From Ophioderma brevispina (taxonomy: Eukaryota; Echinodermata; Ophiuroidea; Amphilepidida; Ophiodermatidae), in the NCBI GenBank assembly GCA_023653785.1, contig JAMKCH010085008.1:97414-161413 (forward strand): 64,000 nucleotides of DNA. Direction: 5' to 3'. The position numbers were made by a program, and so were the translations under genes. The notes under the pieces were generated by a model. It was not told the DNA's origin, ran no database searches, and worked only from the letters and a program-made list of their open reading frames with translations. Positions 45,400 through 57,797 of the stretch are shown here, one piece after another (within the stretch, counting starts at the first letter, position 1; every line of letters begins with the position of its first letter).

Positions 45400-47400
45400 G
45401 TGATTGCCGGTGAAACAATGTGAGAAAAGTGTTTCTTTATTCAAAAGTGATTACGCTGGCACTGCCAATAGTAACTGGGTCATGATTACTTAGTAATTAG
45501 CCAGACATAATTAAAAAAGAGCACCCCAATAGCATATGTTGATGTTTTGAATGTGGCTTGTATGACACTCATTGGGAATGCGTAGAAAATGGAGCCAATT
45601 ACATTGTTTATTGTGAAGAGTGTCAGGAATTCTCATTTGAGCTTTTACCAAATATTCTGATACCTCCATTACTAACACCCACCATCCATTCTCCTTGGTC
45701 CAAAGCCAAACTTAGACCAGCAATGTTTTCACTAAGCAAAGACCCTTTGCTCTTAATAACCCTGTACATTCCCTGCCCTTAAAAATTTCTAACTACCTCC
45801 TGTTCTAAGGTGCTCGTTTTGCCTGGTTACGAATTTCCCTTACGTTATTCCCTGGTTACATAACTATATTAGACTTTATACTGTGCCAGTACATACAATA
45901 CTACACATACTGTCACATATAATGTAACAAAGGAATGATTGCCTTTGGAAACTAGATGGATAAAATGGTCTGGTTTTTGCTGTTTTTTTTTTCATTCAGA
46001 ACTACATCAATCCCTATAATAAGTTTTGACTAGCTCATACATTGAATTATTCCACCAGTTTTTATACGTATATGTTCAAATTACGAAAGCTAAAACTTGC
46101 TCTGTAGTATTATATTACCCCGTTACATGATATGGACTCCCAAGCTTTCCTGTACATTTTCAATATTATAAATTATGTCAAGAAATTACATTTTTTCACA
46201 AGCCAATTTTCTTTTTGACAGCTGTAGCGCTGTGTCCCTCCTATAGAATGTCCTGGGATGCTAAATTTGAACAATTAAAAGCTTACAGTCTTGCTTTAGT
46301 CTAACCTCACATTTCGGTGAAGTCTTTGTCGCTGATTTTATCTCTTTTGGGTGGGTAAGAATGAGACCCCAGGCGGGGTGTGAATTGTTACTCCTTGGTA
46401 TCATTCAAGAAACTCAGTCAAAGAATACAGATCATGGCTGCCTTTTTGCTATAAGCTGGCAATCAGAACAAACATGCAAATGAGGCACTCAATATGCATG
46501 TATAGCGATGGCAGACAGGGCTAACGAGAAATGGGCCCAGGGCTTAGAAGAATCTCTGGGCCCCTTTTTAGGGAAAAAAGTCACACAAATAGTGAGAAAA
46601 GCAATGTGTTACCCAAAGTGGCCTCCGTAAGCCAACTATTTGTGCCTATGTGTGCTGAGTGTGCTCTCGTTCGCGGGCCCCCGCCTCACAGTCCCGAGCA
46701 CGGGGGAAATACCCCACTTTACCCTCCCATGTTGGCGGTCCTGACGGCAGACGATGTGTGTAATACTCATATCCACTACTACCATATATCAAGTTTTACA
46801 AAAATTGCTGTTTCTGCTTGCAGAAGTGAAGGTTTATCATTTTGGTTGATGAGAAAAAAAAACACATGCACACACACACACACAGAGGCAGTGGACAGAC
46901 AATGGAAATCAAGTTGTCTTTCCAGCTATAACTGGCAACTCATAAAAAGTTGATACACAAAAAATAGCAATGCCATTCCTTAAAGGAAATGAAGCCCAAC
47001 TTGCCAAGATTGCCCTGATGTTTTTTTAATATTATACACATTTTATTTTTTTAAAAAGGGCAATATTTCAATTTTTCAAAAAGCAACTCATTCCCTCCCT
47101 CCATCCCTCTGGTACACTAAACAGTCAAGCTCTGATTCATCTATTTACACAGTAATGACAGGCTACACAAATTGAACATAAGACACCCAGACATCAACCA
47201 CAAAAGCCAACACTTGCTGGGGTGGAGTGTCTAGTTCAAGTGCAACACCAAATGTCACCTGAAACTGTGCCACCCTCATTTTCATCATTGTTTAAAAGTT
47301 GGTAGTCTGAGCCAGCTGTCCCATTCACAACACACCATTTGAAGTCATTACACAATCACAACAGCTTCTCGCCATTCATAGCATGCACAATTGTATCCCA
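45400..47400. other. No supportable gene; CA microsatellite
   Basis: AT-rich with a (CA)n run at 46862-46883. The + frame at 46531-46953 spans this run and a G/C-rich patch with no motif. Confidence 0.5.
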
Positions 47401-47404
47401 TGAT

Positions 47405-47542
47405 TCAATTAATTGGTTGGCAGACTAGGTACCTAGAAACGACTGCAGTTCTATGGCTGATAGGGTGGTTTTGAACGTCTTTGATCGCTTTCTTATACTG
47501 AGAGTAGCACTGATTTAATGCATTCCTACATACAGCGTTGTG
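47405..47542 (-). CDS. Possible coding segment next to hAT MITE (unidentified)
   Basis: A minus-strand frame reading CRNALNQCYSQYKKAIKDVQ then SHRTAVVSRYLVCQPIN and a stop. The composition is protein-like and the frame closes just where similarity to the MITE at 47543 begins. No family recognised; may be part of an older element. Confidence 0.22.
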   Translation of the reverse strand, partial: HNAVCRNALNQCYSQYKKAIKDVQNHPISHRTAVVSRYLVCQPIN

Positions 47543-47763
47543 CAGTGGTGTAGCCAGGTGGGGGAAAGGGGGGGGGGGGCAAAGTGCCCCTCTGGAAAAA
47601 ATTTTGAGGGGAAATTGGGAAATAAAACAGACATTCATGTTAAATCAGCCCCTTTTCAGATTCTTTTGCCCTGCAACCAGGAAATTTTTCCTTGTAATCG
47701 GGACATTTGTTGCACCTACCGGGAAATTGCCCCCTTGGAACCACCGAGCTGGCTACGCCCCTG
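47543..47763. mobile_element. hAT-type MITE (221 bp)
   Basis: Ends 'cagtggtgtagccag' and 'ctggctacgcccctg' are inverted; flanking octamers 'gcgttgtg' and 'gtgctgtg' match at six of eight positions. A G-run at 47568-47579 and the CAG...CTG ends fit an old hAT insertion. Confidence 0.75.
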
Positions 47764-47769
47764 GTGCTG

Positions 47770-49080
47770 TGCCGATAGTTAACAATGAATGACTTTCTTG
47801 TTTAAAGGGGAATGACCTGATTTTGATCAAATGACCATGACCCCATACCCCATTATAAAGTTTCACACTAATAATCCAATCTGTTTTGATACAAGAGGTA
47901 AAAATATTAATTTTATAAGCACCATAGAATACTGCGTGAATACTGCAAAGTTGATATTGACTTTGCAATGTTGATAGCATTAGTTGTACAGTGTTGATGT
48001 CATGAGCAACTTTCAAAAATATTCTTGGTTATGACTCTCAACTGCATTCATTCTCACAGAGATTTTGGCCGGACAGATCAAGACTTGTTAAAAAGCCCAC
48101 ATATAAACGCTGTGCAAGAGGAGTGGCGAACCCCCCACAGCAACATTATATGGAGGAGTCTGGCCCAAACGCCACCAAAGACAGAGAGATGGGCGGGCAC
48201 ACCATTTATTTTAGTTTCATAGCCAAAGATTTCCATGAATGAACTAGTTCCAATTCTGTTTGGAACACACAAAAAATTCAAAAATGTGACTTCGCCCTCC
48301 ACACAAAAACCAGGAACCGTGGCAAATTTAAAATTAGATTAAAAAAAAAAAAATTCTTGTGTTTGAATGATAATATTTCTGCAATATTAAGCTTTACAAT
48401 GAACTTTTATTCCTATATGCTTATGATTCTTCAGCTATGAGAACTTTACCAAATTCTCAACCTTGGTGTTTGTAGAACAGCTGAGAAAATAGACCATTAA
48501 GATGTTGCAATTACAAACAAGTGGTGAACATGATTTTTATTAAAATACAAAGAGAAATTATTGCATAAAAATTAATCCTTTGATGACAACATACTTGCCA
48601 CTTTTAAAAAAGGTCATGTACATATGGTAAAAAGCAATGGTGGTACGGTCCGATTCCATGCACAGATTAAGGGAGCATCCCTCGGGGCTGGATTACATGG
48701 GGGGGGGGGGGGCCAGGGTCCTGCCCCCCCCCCCCCCCCACCACAAAATGGCCAGTTGGGTTTCCAACAGGCTTCTATAGAAAGAATGGTAAAATTTAGG
48801 ACTTTATGTAATGTTTAATTTTACATCCTTTCCTGCTCAATGACAGATGGGGCTAAATGACATGGGTAGTTGAGGGCCTTTTTGTTGTACCCTACGATAT
48901 CACCCTGGGGACGTTATTAAAGGTATTCCAATTGGGCAACTAATCTGGCAACCACTTAAAAGCCTTGTCATAGGTTTTGTTTAAGCCAGGTCTCATTATA
49001 GTCATGAGAATGGTTGCAAGTATTGGCATTTTGGGTGAATGAAAAGTACCCAATTTGGCAAGGGGTAGCTATGATATGCT
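47770..49080. other. No gene; G/C homopolymer patch
   Basis: 48700-48740 contains a G run facing a C run, folding as 'gggggggggggg-ccagggtcctg-cccccccc', likely an old MITE core. Otherwise AT-rich. Confidence 0.5.
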
Positions 49081-49089
49081 AAAATTAAA

Positions 49090-49700
49090 TATGACGTTAG
49101 GGGCCCACATTAATTTCCTTCCAATATGGCCGCCATTTTCAAATGGCCGCCACCCGCCAATATGTGGTGTAACTTATAGATAGGTCAGATAAGACTTGGT
49201 TTTAACTTTTAAAAAAAGTTTAACAATATTTCTGTTATTTAACCAAAATCGAGTTTAATTAATTCCAAAATGGCGGTCACACATTGGGTTCTCAATTCAG
49301 ATGGATAGCTGCCACTCACAGAAAAGCTGCTTATTTTGTAGTTTACGGTGGCAAACCATGGTTTCGTTAATTTTCCTAAAACTTTGGGCCCTCACCATCT
49401 CCAAACTACATTTTATTGTTGTAAATCCCAATGTACTGACCATCAAAATGGCTTGCCATATCAAATGGCTGCCAAAATTAAAATGGCAGCTACTGTAACC
49501 TTGATAGGTTAAGGTGTATTGATTTTATATGTGTCATGGTACATGCTAAGAATTTAAAATCACATTCTAATAAACTAATTGGTGTCTTGGTATGGCTACA
49601 AAACATTTTACATTTTGTCTGTGTTCACTAACAATTGGCTGCCAGTTCAAAATGGCTGCCACTATAATTTAATATACATGCCTTTAAATGTACTGCTGAT
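49090..49700. repeat. Cluster of AAATGGCNGCC modules
   Basis: At least seven words such as 'aatatggccgccattttc', 'caaatggccgccac', 'ccaaaatggcggtc', 'aaatggctgccaaaatt' and 'aaaatggctgccac' in both orientations, 30-180 bases apart. Similar words occur at 21.06, 16.9-17.1, 38.76 and 53.2-53.7 kb. Confidence 0.65.
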
Positions 49701-50269
49701 TTTCTGTCAAGGTGTTACCTCATCAGGTTCTAATTGCCATCTACCAGGTATCTTTTGTGGTGCTGCTGGTGCTGGTCCATTTGGTAATTTCTAAGACTTA
49801 TCATATTCGAATAGCTGCTAGTGGTCACTTTGTTAGTATGTAATACGGAGTTATTAATTCCTGTTTACAATGAAACCAAATACAAAACTGATGTAGTCAT
49901 GTGAGGCATTACTGTTAAAAAATGAACCAAAGTAATTTTTGGATTGTTAAGTCATTCATTTCCCTCATTCATTCTTCATTTTGTTATTTCGTTCTGATTA
50001 ACTTGTAGACCCTCATTCTATATTGTATGCAGGCATCCCTTCATAGTTAAAGACTCTGCTCGCGTAGTTGTTCTGTCAGTGGATTGATGGGATATAATAG
50101 AATACTAACAATTACATCTCCATGCACACATGAAGGCTTCTACTTCATGCAGCCAATGCTGCTGCTCAAGGGTCATGCTGCGGACTGTGGACACCGTACG
50201 TTGTGATTTTTTTCTGATAGCCTTGTTCAGCTTCAGCCAGTCCAAACTTCACTGAACTCTGGCTAGCTT

Positions 50270-50820
50270 TGGTGTACCGAAGATCGCATATTCACACCAG
50301 CACATACTATTGCCCAGAACCCTAAGGACCAGAGAATCTTGTCTCTGCTGATGTTTCACACCTTCACCGGTTCACAAGGAAAATACACCACGTGGGAAGC
50401 AAGCAAATCATTCCTGATGTTGTAAAAAACTTTTGCAAACCTTTGAGAACTCCCTCCTTAAGAAGATACCCTGAAAATAACCAATGCCAAAAATAGAACG
50501 ATTTTTTGACCTCATGTACAACAGAACAAGATCCATTAAGTTCATTCCATCCGCTACCTCAGATGCACTGTATCACCAATCCAAACCAGAGCAAGCATAT
50601 CAGGCAGGACTTGCTGGGACAAGCATTGCTGCGCGCTACAGAGCTAGCCCGCAAAAAAAAAAAACCAGATCCAGCTGCCTGGGGTCGGAAAATGCAGCTT
50701 CACAGTACTGTATGGACAAACTTTGCCATAGGCATAAAAGCATACATGCCCGGTTAAAACAAAACGGCTTAGGATGTAATCGAGAATGTTTGTGTGCGTA
50801 CAATGTCCTTGCTGCTTAAC
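50270..50820 (+). pseudogene. Remnant of an uncharacterised transposon-linked protein
   Basis: Translations in two to three + frames give LLMFHTFTGSQGKYTTWEAS-KSF (about 50350-50420), IERFFDLMYNRTRS (50493-50534), YQAG and GQALLRATELA (50600-50650), then AAWGRKMQLHSTVWT and a C-terminal NRECLCA. These follow a protein pattern I associate with uncharacterised proteins in cnidarian and hemichordate genomes: HAFTGCD, ERF--L-Y-RT, RA-YQAGH-WGQ, WGW, W-TLP, and a Cys-rich tail. That association is from memory. Here the CD of the TGCD box and most of the cysteines are gone. Confidence 0.5.
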
Positions 50821-50989
50821 TTAATTCTCAAGGTTTTGTTCTTTGTCTGTCATTGTTTAGGCCAACCTTGGCAGAACCAGCAGATATTCCATTGCCTGTG
50901 TGCGTTTCTAAATTAATGTCGTGTCCTGAGATGCTCCTTCCAGGTAGCCCCCACTTCTAGAGCAACTTTGGATTATCCGATTCTGGTTT

Positions 50990-51485
50990 CTTAGCGTGTG
51001 AACAGTCGCCATTCAGGCCCATGAGGAGTCAGCTCCAGGTGGGTGATGCTCATCAGGTTCAATACCAAAGAATTTACTTGGTTGATAGCAAGTCTTTCTT
51101 TCCACGCACAAGGTACTCTTTTAAACTCCTTTGAGACTTTTTCAAGGGGTCCGGTCTTTGCTATAGAGAACCTCTCTGATTTAAGGGCGGTTAGGTCAGC
51201 CCGTCTCTGTCCGACTGACATAGGGTGTTTCACATTAGAATTTTGGCCTCTACGCTCTCTTGTCATGCGTGCTACACTTCACAGATTTTTGGTGGAACAA
51301 ATTCCTGCCTAGGATGTATAACGTTTGTCCCGTTGACAATTCTATTATAAGCTTGCAGGAGGCGTTTATCTGGATCAAGCTTCTGCATGGTTGACTTTCC
51401 CATGCAGTTGCATACTCTGCCAAAGTAGCACAGACCAAGTGCCGTCGATCTTAGGTATTTTTTTTTTGCGAGCACCCCCATCTTG
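50990..51485 (-). pseudogene. Coding-like minus-strand remnant (unidentified)
   Basis: Two adjoining minus frames: MGVLAKKKYLRSTALGLCYF...STMQKLDPDKRLLQAYNRIV (51272-51481) and RRGQNSNVKHPMSVGQRRADL (50991-51266). Content looks protein-like but stops and phase shifts separate the pieces. It lies tail to tail with the remnant at 50270 and may be part of the same or another element. Confidence 0.25.
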
Positions 51486-51659
51486 TGCCAGTGGTGATTT
51501 GTTTGAAAGGTTATTTTTATTGCGTTAAACCTACATATTTACTCTTTTTTCCTTTTCGTGATGTGGTCCCTATAAGAGAGAGAGTTGGGGGACGCAAAGG
51601 TACCTCCTGGTAGACAGAATATCACCAACCAGGTTTAATTAAACTGACGTTTGGTTTCA

Positions 51660-51745
51660 CGGTTGGCGTAGAGGGAAAGTACATATCTGTGACTTGAATG
51701 GATTTTGCAACACGGCCTCTAAACCAACTGAGCTATCAAGACTGG
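51660..51745 (-). mobile_element. tRNA-like SINE head (minus strand)
   Basis: On the minus strand 'gatagctcagttggtt' (about 51738-51723) is a strong tRNA D-arm/box A, followed about 35 bases later by a weak box B 'attcaagtcac'. No full tRNA fold or matched acceptor stem, so a SINE or tRNA pseudogene. Confidence 0.45.
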
Positions 51746-51769
51746 GTTGGGAGATGAGCGATAGATCTC

Positions 51770-51960
51770 ATCCATAGTGTTAGGTCAAAAGGTGTCCATG
51801 CTTTGCAAGTGTGCTAGTAATTTACGTAGATCCGCCGTTCGACTCCGGCCAGAGGCCGTAGGGTGTTTGTTTTTTCAACACTTGTGTCCGCTGGCTTCTC
51901 CAAGGAAAGATGAATAAATACATCCTTATCTACCTGGAGAACTAAGTATTAAAATTTAAA
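51770..51960 (+). mobile_element. Possible tRNA-derived SINE (plus strand)
   Basis: A good box B 'gttcgactcc' at 51837-51846 is followed by a SINE-like body ('gtgtccgctggcttctccaagg') and an A-rich end near 51960. Box A upstream is degenerate. Confidence 0.4.
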
Positions 51961-51964
51961 AACA

Positions 51965-53150
51965 AATATAAATTTGTATATGTAAATATACCCGGTCTGA
52001 TGCGATCCGCTAACCTACCTATGTATTCCGTCCTACAGCGTCTGGGTATGAAGCTCCGGGCAGTCTTATTCACTAGTTGGGGCAAATTTGTCATAGTTAT
52101 GGAGTTTTGGAGCACTTCTTCCTTCTGTTTAGTGTAAAGTGCCGCTTAAAAGGAACTTTATTTGGTCTTACTGACTGCGGCATTGACTTAGAGTTAGTGG
52201 AACAGGATTCAGAACAATCTTGCTACACAGATTAGAGATGTTTTACAACACAATATCTATATCGATCTGGATTTGTAACCGCTCGTTCCAATGGGCACTA
52301 TACAATGAAGCGACAGTTCAGGGTCATGAAGGTGATTGTAGATGTTGACTGTAATCTTCTTCCACGCTTGTCCTGGCTTTATTGGCTTCATTGTATCCCC
52401 CCAATGGGTACTATGGCTGTTGAAATCGTTAATGAAGAATTAGGTTTGTTGGAATTCCCGTTATTGAATTGAGGGTGCTGAATCTACTGATGGGGGTTTG
52501 TAGATTGATATAACTATAACAGGAGCCAACTCAAGGTGAGCACTTCGATGTTGTCAGCGATATTGAAGGTTCTTCTACAACAGGGTCTGTGTTTCCACTT
52601 CGAAACTGTCGATGTGGTCTCCAAATGACAAGGAATTGTCATGGAAGTATTTAGTAATACCTTTGCTATACATTAAGGCTACCAAAGTACTTCTGCAGAT
52701 TCAACTCCTCTTTTGGGTGGTGGCAATTTGGGCCATCATTTTTGAATTTGCTTAAACGTGGTCACGTAATAGGATTCGTTGCCCCTGGAATCAGTTGAAA
52801 CAAACACTAGGCTTATAGAGCACGGGTAATGGGGAGGCATGAACAAAGTAAAGAACGTGGGCAAAAAGAACAAGAAGTGGTAGGATAGAACAGAGAAGGG
52901 AAAAGCTTGCACAATACGTAATCAAGGCTTTTTCAATTGTGTACATGGTCCTGTGCCCCTGTGCTTTTTTTGGGACCGATTTGCGGGGCAATGATCAAAT
53001 CTCCCACCACTGGATGCACATTACTTTTACAGGCTGTGTATAAACAACAGAGCCAATCATACCAAATCAAAAGAGGTATTTATTTTTTAATTAAAAAAAA
53101 ACACATGCAAGTAGCACGGAGGAATTATACAGGCACGTAAGTGGATACTT
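51965..53150. other. No gene seen
   Basis: A partial inverted pair, 'ccaatgggcactatacaatg' near 52290 and 'cattgtatcc...aatgggtactatgg' near 52390, may be an old MITE. No supportable coding sequence. Confidence 0.45.
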
Positions 53151-53159
53151 CCTAGAAAC

Positions 53160-54200
53160 GTATTGGCCCATATCGAGGTTTGCAGCCATCTTGGGCCACC
53201 TTAGATGGACGAAGCAATTTACCAACATACCTTCAATTGGTTTTTCCTCTTAGTTGATGTGAATTCCTTTCCTGTGAGGGGAGTTATATCAAGATAAGAA
53301 AGCATTCATTCTTGCTAAATCAAGGATAAGTTTAAGTGACAAATTAGCCTCCATTTTGAATGTCATACGCCCTTTTGGATTGCTTAAGGTGGATGGAATT
53401 CTCTCGTTAAAATGCACTTGTTCAATCACAACCTTAGGGAATCATAACAAGATCAAGAAAAACATTTCTTGTCTTGATAATCAATGATATGCTTCAATTG
53501 GCCGCCATTTTGGATTTTCTGGCCATTTTGGATAATGTTGCTAATTTCACCACTGGAATTCACCAGTGTATTGGTCAATCAGGGTATTTCTTGTTCTAAA
53601 ATTGGCACGAAACACAAGCAAATTGAGTAATTAGCTCATATATAAACATAAAGCACGCAAAAACAATGACCTTTTAATAGTGGCGCCATTTTTAATTTGG
53701 CGTCCATCTTGTAAGGAAATTAATTTGGCCACTAGACCCATTTTATTCGGCATATCAAGAGGCTACTCGTGCCAAATTGACTTTTCCCCAAATGACAATA
53801 GTTTTTGATATCTTGCACCATTCTGCATAACTATTACTGTTTTACAACCTCAAAAAGTTGTGTTCAATTTGGCAGAAAATCTGGCAACCATATAAAAGTC
53901 TTTTTCAGGAATAATTACATTAACCCTGCACACCTACTCGTGTCTGTGTCAAGTGCTTTACTTCGGTTAATGTAATTAAGTCCATTTCATTAGCTATCAT
54001 TTGAGCCAGATCTTATTTTTCATAGGACTTCTAAAACAATGAAACCAATTTGGGCAGAAAATCGGCAACCGAGTACAAGCCCTTGAACATTTGAACCAGT
54101 CTCATCCTGTAGAACATCTAATAAAGAAAGTACTCAATTGAGCCAGAAAATCTAGCAACCTTTTTACATTTGCCCACCCTATGACAAACCAGAAAGACCC
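53160..54200. repeat. Diffuse repeat cluster with 'ggccgccattttgg' modules
   Basis: Words related to the 49.1-kb modules ('ggccgccattttggattttc', 'tggcgccatttttaatttgg', 'gcagccatcttgggcc') and repeated 'aatttggcagaaaatctggca' phrases near 53870, 54050 and 54140 point to diverged copies of one repeat. Confidence 0.5.
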
Positions 54201-54220
54201 CAGGGGTCTTCGATGTTACA

Positions 54221-54576
54221 AGGTGGCAATGAGATATTTCCATATCAAGGTCCCTTAAAAAATTGAAAGTACTGATTTTTTTTTTTTAATTTTTTACTTT
54301 CCATCAAAAATATCCCCATCGGAAAGGAATTAAGCTTAAGAATGTTTTCTTTGGTACAAAAAATTGTGAAATTTCTCTACAATTTCGTATAGGAGCAAAT
54401 CAAAATTCAGCCTATTGTTTTTACAATTGAAATTAAGCAATCAAAATCACATTTTTTTCTCTCTTGTTAAGACGTTTCTGTACCAATTAACAAGAAGAGA
54501 TCTATTGAGTGTCACATCATTATGAAATTATTTTATGACACAATATTTGGGTGCTTCAAAATCTCTTATTGCAACT
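54221..54576 (-). mobile_element. TTAA MITE family A, copy 3
   Basis: Inverted orientation. Starts 'aggtggcaatgagata' and ends 'atctcttattgcaact' before TTAA (54577-54580). The body matches the complement of copy 4 ('atccccatc', 'tattgagtgtc', 'tatttgggtgc'). Confidence 0.85.
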
Positions 54577-54714
54577 TTAAGTAATTTGTGTACTTGTGCT
54601 CTCCTACAATGTATCCAAGTTATGCTGTGATAGTTTGGCTCCAGTAAAAGAAAATAGGGACAGTGGTCCAAATATGTCATCCAATTAGTGGTTCAAAGAA
54701 TACAAGAACACTAG

Positions 54715-55930
54715 GACCCCTGATGACCTATTACCTCATCTGTTCATCCCACATAGCCCCCTTGTCCTCAAGGTAATAAGCTTCCCAAGTATGGACTTGA
54801 TCCTTCACTGCACTAAAATGCTACAGGGCCATTCTTCGATAAGTGTTCAAAAAGCAGTTTTCTTGTCGCTCACAGTCAGAGCACAGTTTTAATAAAAGCT
54901 TGTTTTGGACCTTAAGAATGAATGTCTATTAATTAAATTAAATTCTTAGGAGTTGTATTTTCAAATGATTTGGACTAGAATTTCTAAACTAACCGGGTGG
55001 ATAAGTATCAACCAATAAGGCTGATGATGCATGAGTCTTGCCTTTTTTCTTCGCCATGTCGCCCGCCCAACACCCAAATCTGTTCTTTAATGTGTCCCGT
55101 CCCGATCATATCCACAAGAGCGCATATCGCAGATTACATTGCATTTTTTGTAAAGTTTTTCGCAAGAGTTTCTATAGCATGTCACCAATATGACAGCCAT
55201 ATATGTTACTCATAATTCGACTGGAATCAACAATGCCAAAAACAATGGTAGAAGAATCTCCCAAAGTGATAAATCAAGCATATGTCAATGTTACATCTAC
55301 ATGTTTTGCACAAAATCTGGTTTTAAAGTAATAATTCTCCAGGCCATGTAATGAAAGAAATCCCTCCCGTTACGTTCATATCGCGTCAGATACGTTACCG
55401 ACCTCCCATAACTCTCTTGCGGACGCATGATACTAAGTCGAATACCGACAACCTGCTTTAGTATGACGTGATACCTGATAAAATATATCGATTAAGTCGT
55501 TAAAGCAGTACTTCATCAAGAATGGCACGATTGGAAAAAGAAACCCGCCAGATATGGTTACACCAGAATACGTTACTTAGTGTAACGTTATGCTATACTA
55601 AAAATTGGATATTGTTTTAGATCACCCTCATTTTTCCATGTTTCTGAAATATACATGTATTAAAGTTTACGATTTTCAATGATTTTAGGAATTCCTTAAT
55701 GTTGATAATTGATATTTGGTCATTTTGGAAACCAAAAACTGAAACACTTATCGGAGAATGGCCCCACAGTAAGTTGAAAGTGTCAACTAAAGGCGTCGAC
55801 TAGAGCAATATAATGACCTAAGTGACCCCTGAATGACCTGACTTCATCTGTCCCAACATAAGACCCTTGTATAAAAGTATAAGCCATACAAAGTATGAAC
55901 TGCTCCAATAACTGCACTAAAAAAATAGTG
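54715..55930. repeat. Direct repeat of about 110 bp flanking a TIR element
   Basis: 'acccctgatgacct...catctgtt' through 'cttcactgcactaaaatgct' (54717-54833) recurs as 'acccctgaatgacct...catctgtc' through 'taactgcactaaaaaaat' (55825-55928). The 929-bp element lies between them. Confidence 0.6.
54836..55764. mobile_element. TIR element, 929 bp, non-autonomous
   Basis: Ends 'gggccattcttcgataagtg' and its inverted partner (55743-55764, 'cttatcggagaatggccc') pair at 21 of 22 positions. No transposase; the 72-codon + frame at 54997-55215 has no motif. Target duplication unclear. Confidence 0.75.
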
Positions 55931-55934
55931 TCAA

Positions 55935-57450
55935 CCAAAGGGTATACTAAGTTGGACAAAGCACCAGACTGACAGACGGACACACAAATCATGCCGCCAT
56001 GTCTTTCCGATTGCATCTGACGACCTAAAACAGTTGTAGGTTTTAAATTTTCCTACGATTTGATAGTTAAATGGGAAACAGGGTGACTTGGAATTTGATT
56101 GAAAAGTAGTAGCAGGTTATCCTCTCCAACAATAAGTTTGACTGTGATAGCTCCAGGCAAAAAAGATGAGGGGAAATGTTGACCTTTTTGTGCAATGTTG
56201 ACTTTATTGACATTTACCCACCCTGTGGACGGACCATAGGGACAAGAACCCTGGCGGGTTTGCGAATGTTCATAGGTAGTAGTAGTTGTGCCCTTATACA
56301 TATACCCAATTTAGTGTACAAATTCCATTTTGGGGGGCAAAATTGTCATTTTCAGGATTTTCCAAGGGCAAGGACACAAGGCCTGCTAGGGTTGTGTTGT
56401 TTCAATGTCAAAAAGCTACTGGCATGGCTGATGCACTCTTTGAAATTGCTACAGCTAATACTTTGCGACAGTTTAATTTCATAAAATGCGTACCCTAGAG
56501 AAATGGAAAGATTCAGACAAACCCCCATGACACCCCAAATTGGGAGATGACGTTTAAGATTTATCTCTTCAACCATGTTATCTGCGCACTTCTAGAAAGA
56601 AATCAATAACGGCTGTAGCAAATCGCTACATCCACGCAGGCCCGGCTTCCAAATTTGACTTGCTACTTCCCAGCGAGTTGACGATATTCACCGTTGCGAA
56701 GACAAGCGGAAAGAACTCACCGACGGGCTTATGCAAGTTTACTCTCTTCATACAGAATAATCCCTAGTGAATTTGTTACACTGTTTTACTCTTTTCAGGT
56801 GCAGTTGAACCCCAATTTTGTCCTTCCTGTTCATTAACAATGTTTCATAGGCCCCCATTAAGCATTGTTCTCAAACAAAGCTTCATAGCCCCCCATTTAT
56901 TCAAGACATTTCTACAAATAGCACATCTTCAAATACTAGACAGTTCAAAAAATTGACAAGAGTGAACGTCTGCTCTTAAGTGCTTTGGCTACTACTATTA
57001 ATGGGCTTGCTTCCAACAAAATTACATACATTGAACGTTGAAAGGTACGAGGGTTCATTATCCTCCTTCGACTGCACCAGACATAAATCATTAAGAGAAA
57101 GCATAAATCATAACATGACATCCATGGATATAATGCACAATTGAGAACCACCCAAAACACACATAGCCGAGGTGTACGCAAAGGCACAAACAACCTCCAA
57201 GGAAATGGCATTTTACAGTCCAGTTCCAAAGTGATGCCTTAATTCTTATTCCAAGTGAATAAAGAACTAAAGCTCTTTCTTACATTTTTAGCAGTGCATG
57301 ACCCAATCAAGGTCCGAATTCTTCGTGACATTTTCTCCTGCACATGGAAGAATATTACTAAGAACATATTTTGAGCTAAATCGGTCCAGCCGTTGGGATA
57401 GTAAAAGCAAAAAATTGTAGGCCTACTAAATTGGCCTGTAGGACAGTGCG
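55935..57450. other. No supportable gene
   Basis: Several short frames (for example the minus-strand 56945-57229) lack motifs or splice support. Two 'cataggccccc/catagccccc' repeats lie at 56850-56900. Confidence 0.45.
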
Positions 57451-57456
57451 TGTTAA

Positions 57457-57797
57457 AGGTGCAACGAGAGATTTTGAGGCACCCAAATATTGTGTCATAA
57501 TAGTAATTTCACATAGATTAGACACTCAATAGATTTCTTACCTTGTATTTGGCTACAGAAATGTCTTGAAAGCGAGAAAAGGCAATTTTGATTTGCTTAT
57601 ATTTCAATACAAAACATAGGCTGAATTTCGTGTTTGCTCCTATATGAAATTTCACAATTTTTGTACAAAAAAAAACATTTCTGAGCTTAATCCTTTCAGA
57701 TGGGGATATTTTTGATGGAAAGCTTTACAATAGTGCAAAAAATCAGAATTTTCATATTTTTTAGGGACACCTGTTATGTGAAATCTCTTGTTGCCAC
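57457..57797 (+). mobile_element. TTAA MITE family A, copy 4 (best preserved)
   Basis: TTAA at 57453-57456 and 57798-57801. Inverted ends 'aggtgcaacgagagattt' and 'aaatctcttgttgccact' (one inserted base). 341 bp, no coding sequence; this copy gives the clearest view of the family. Confidence 0.9.

Noticed and set aside
46531..46953. 140-codon plus-strand frame
   Set aside because: Crosses a CA microsatellite and shows no motif.
51720..51740. Functional tRNA gene
   Set aside because: Box A is good but no acceptor-stem pairing or proper box B follows; better explained as a SINE head.
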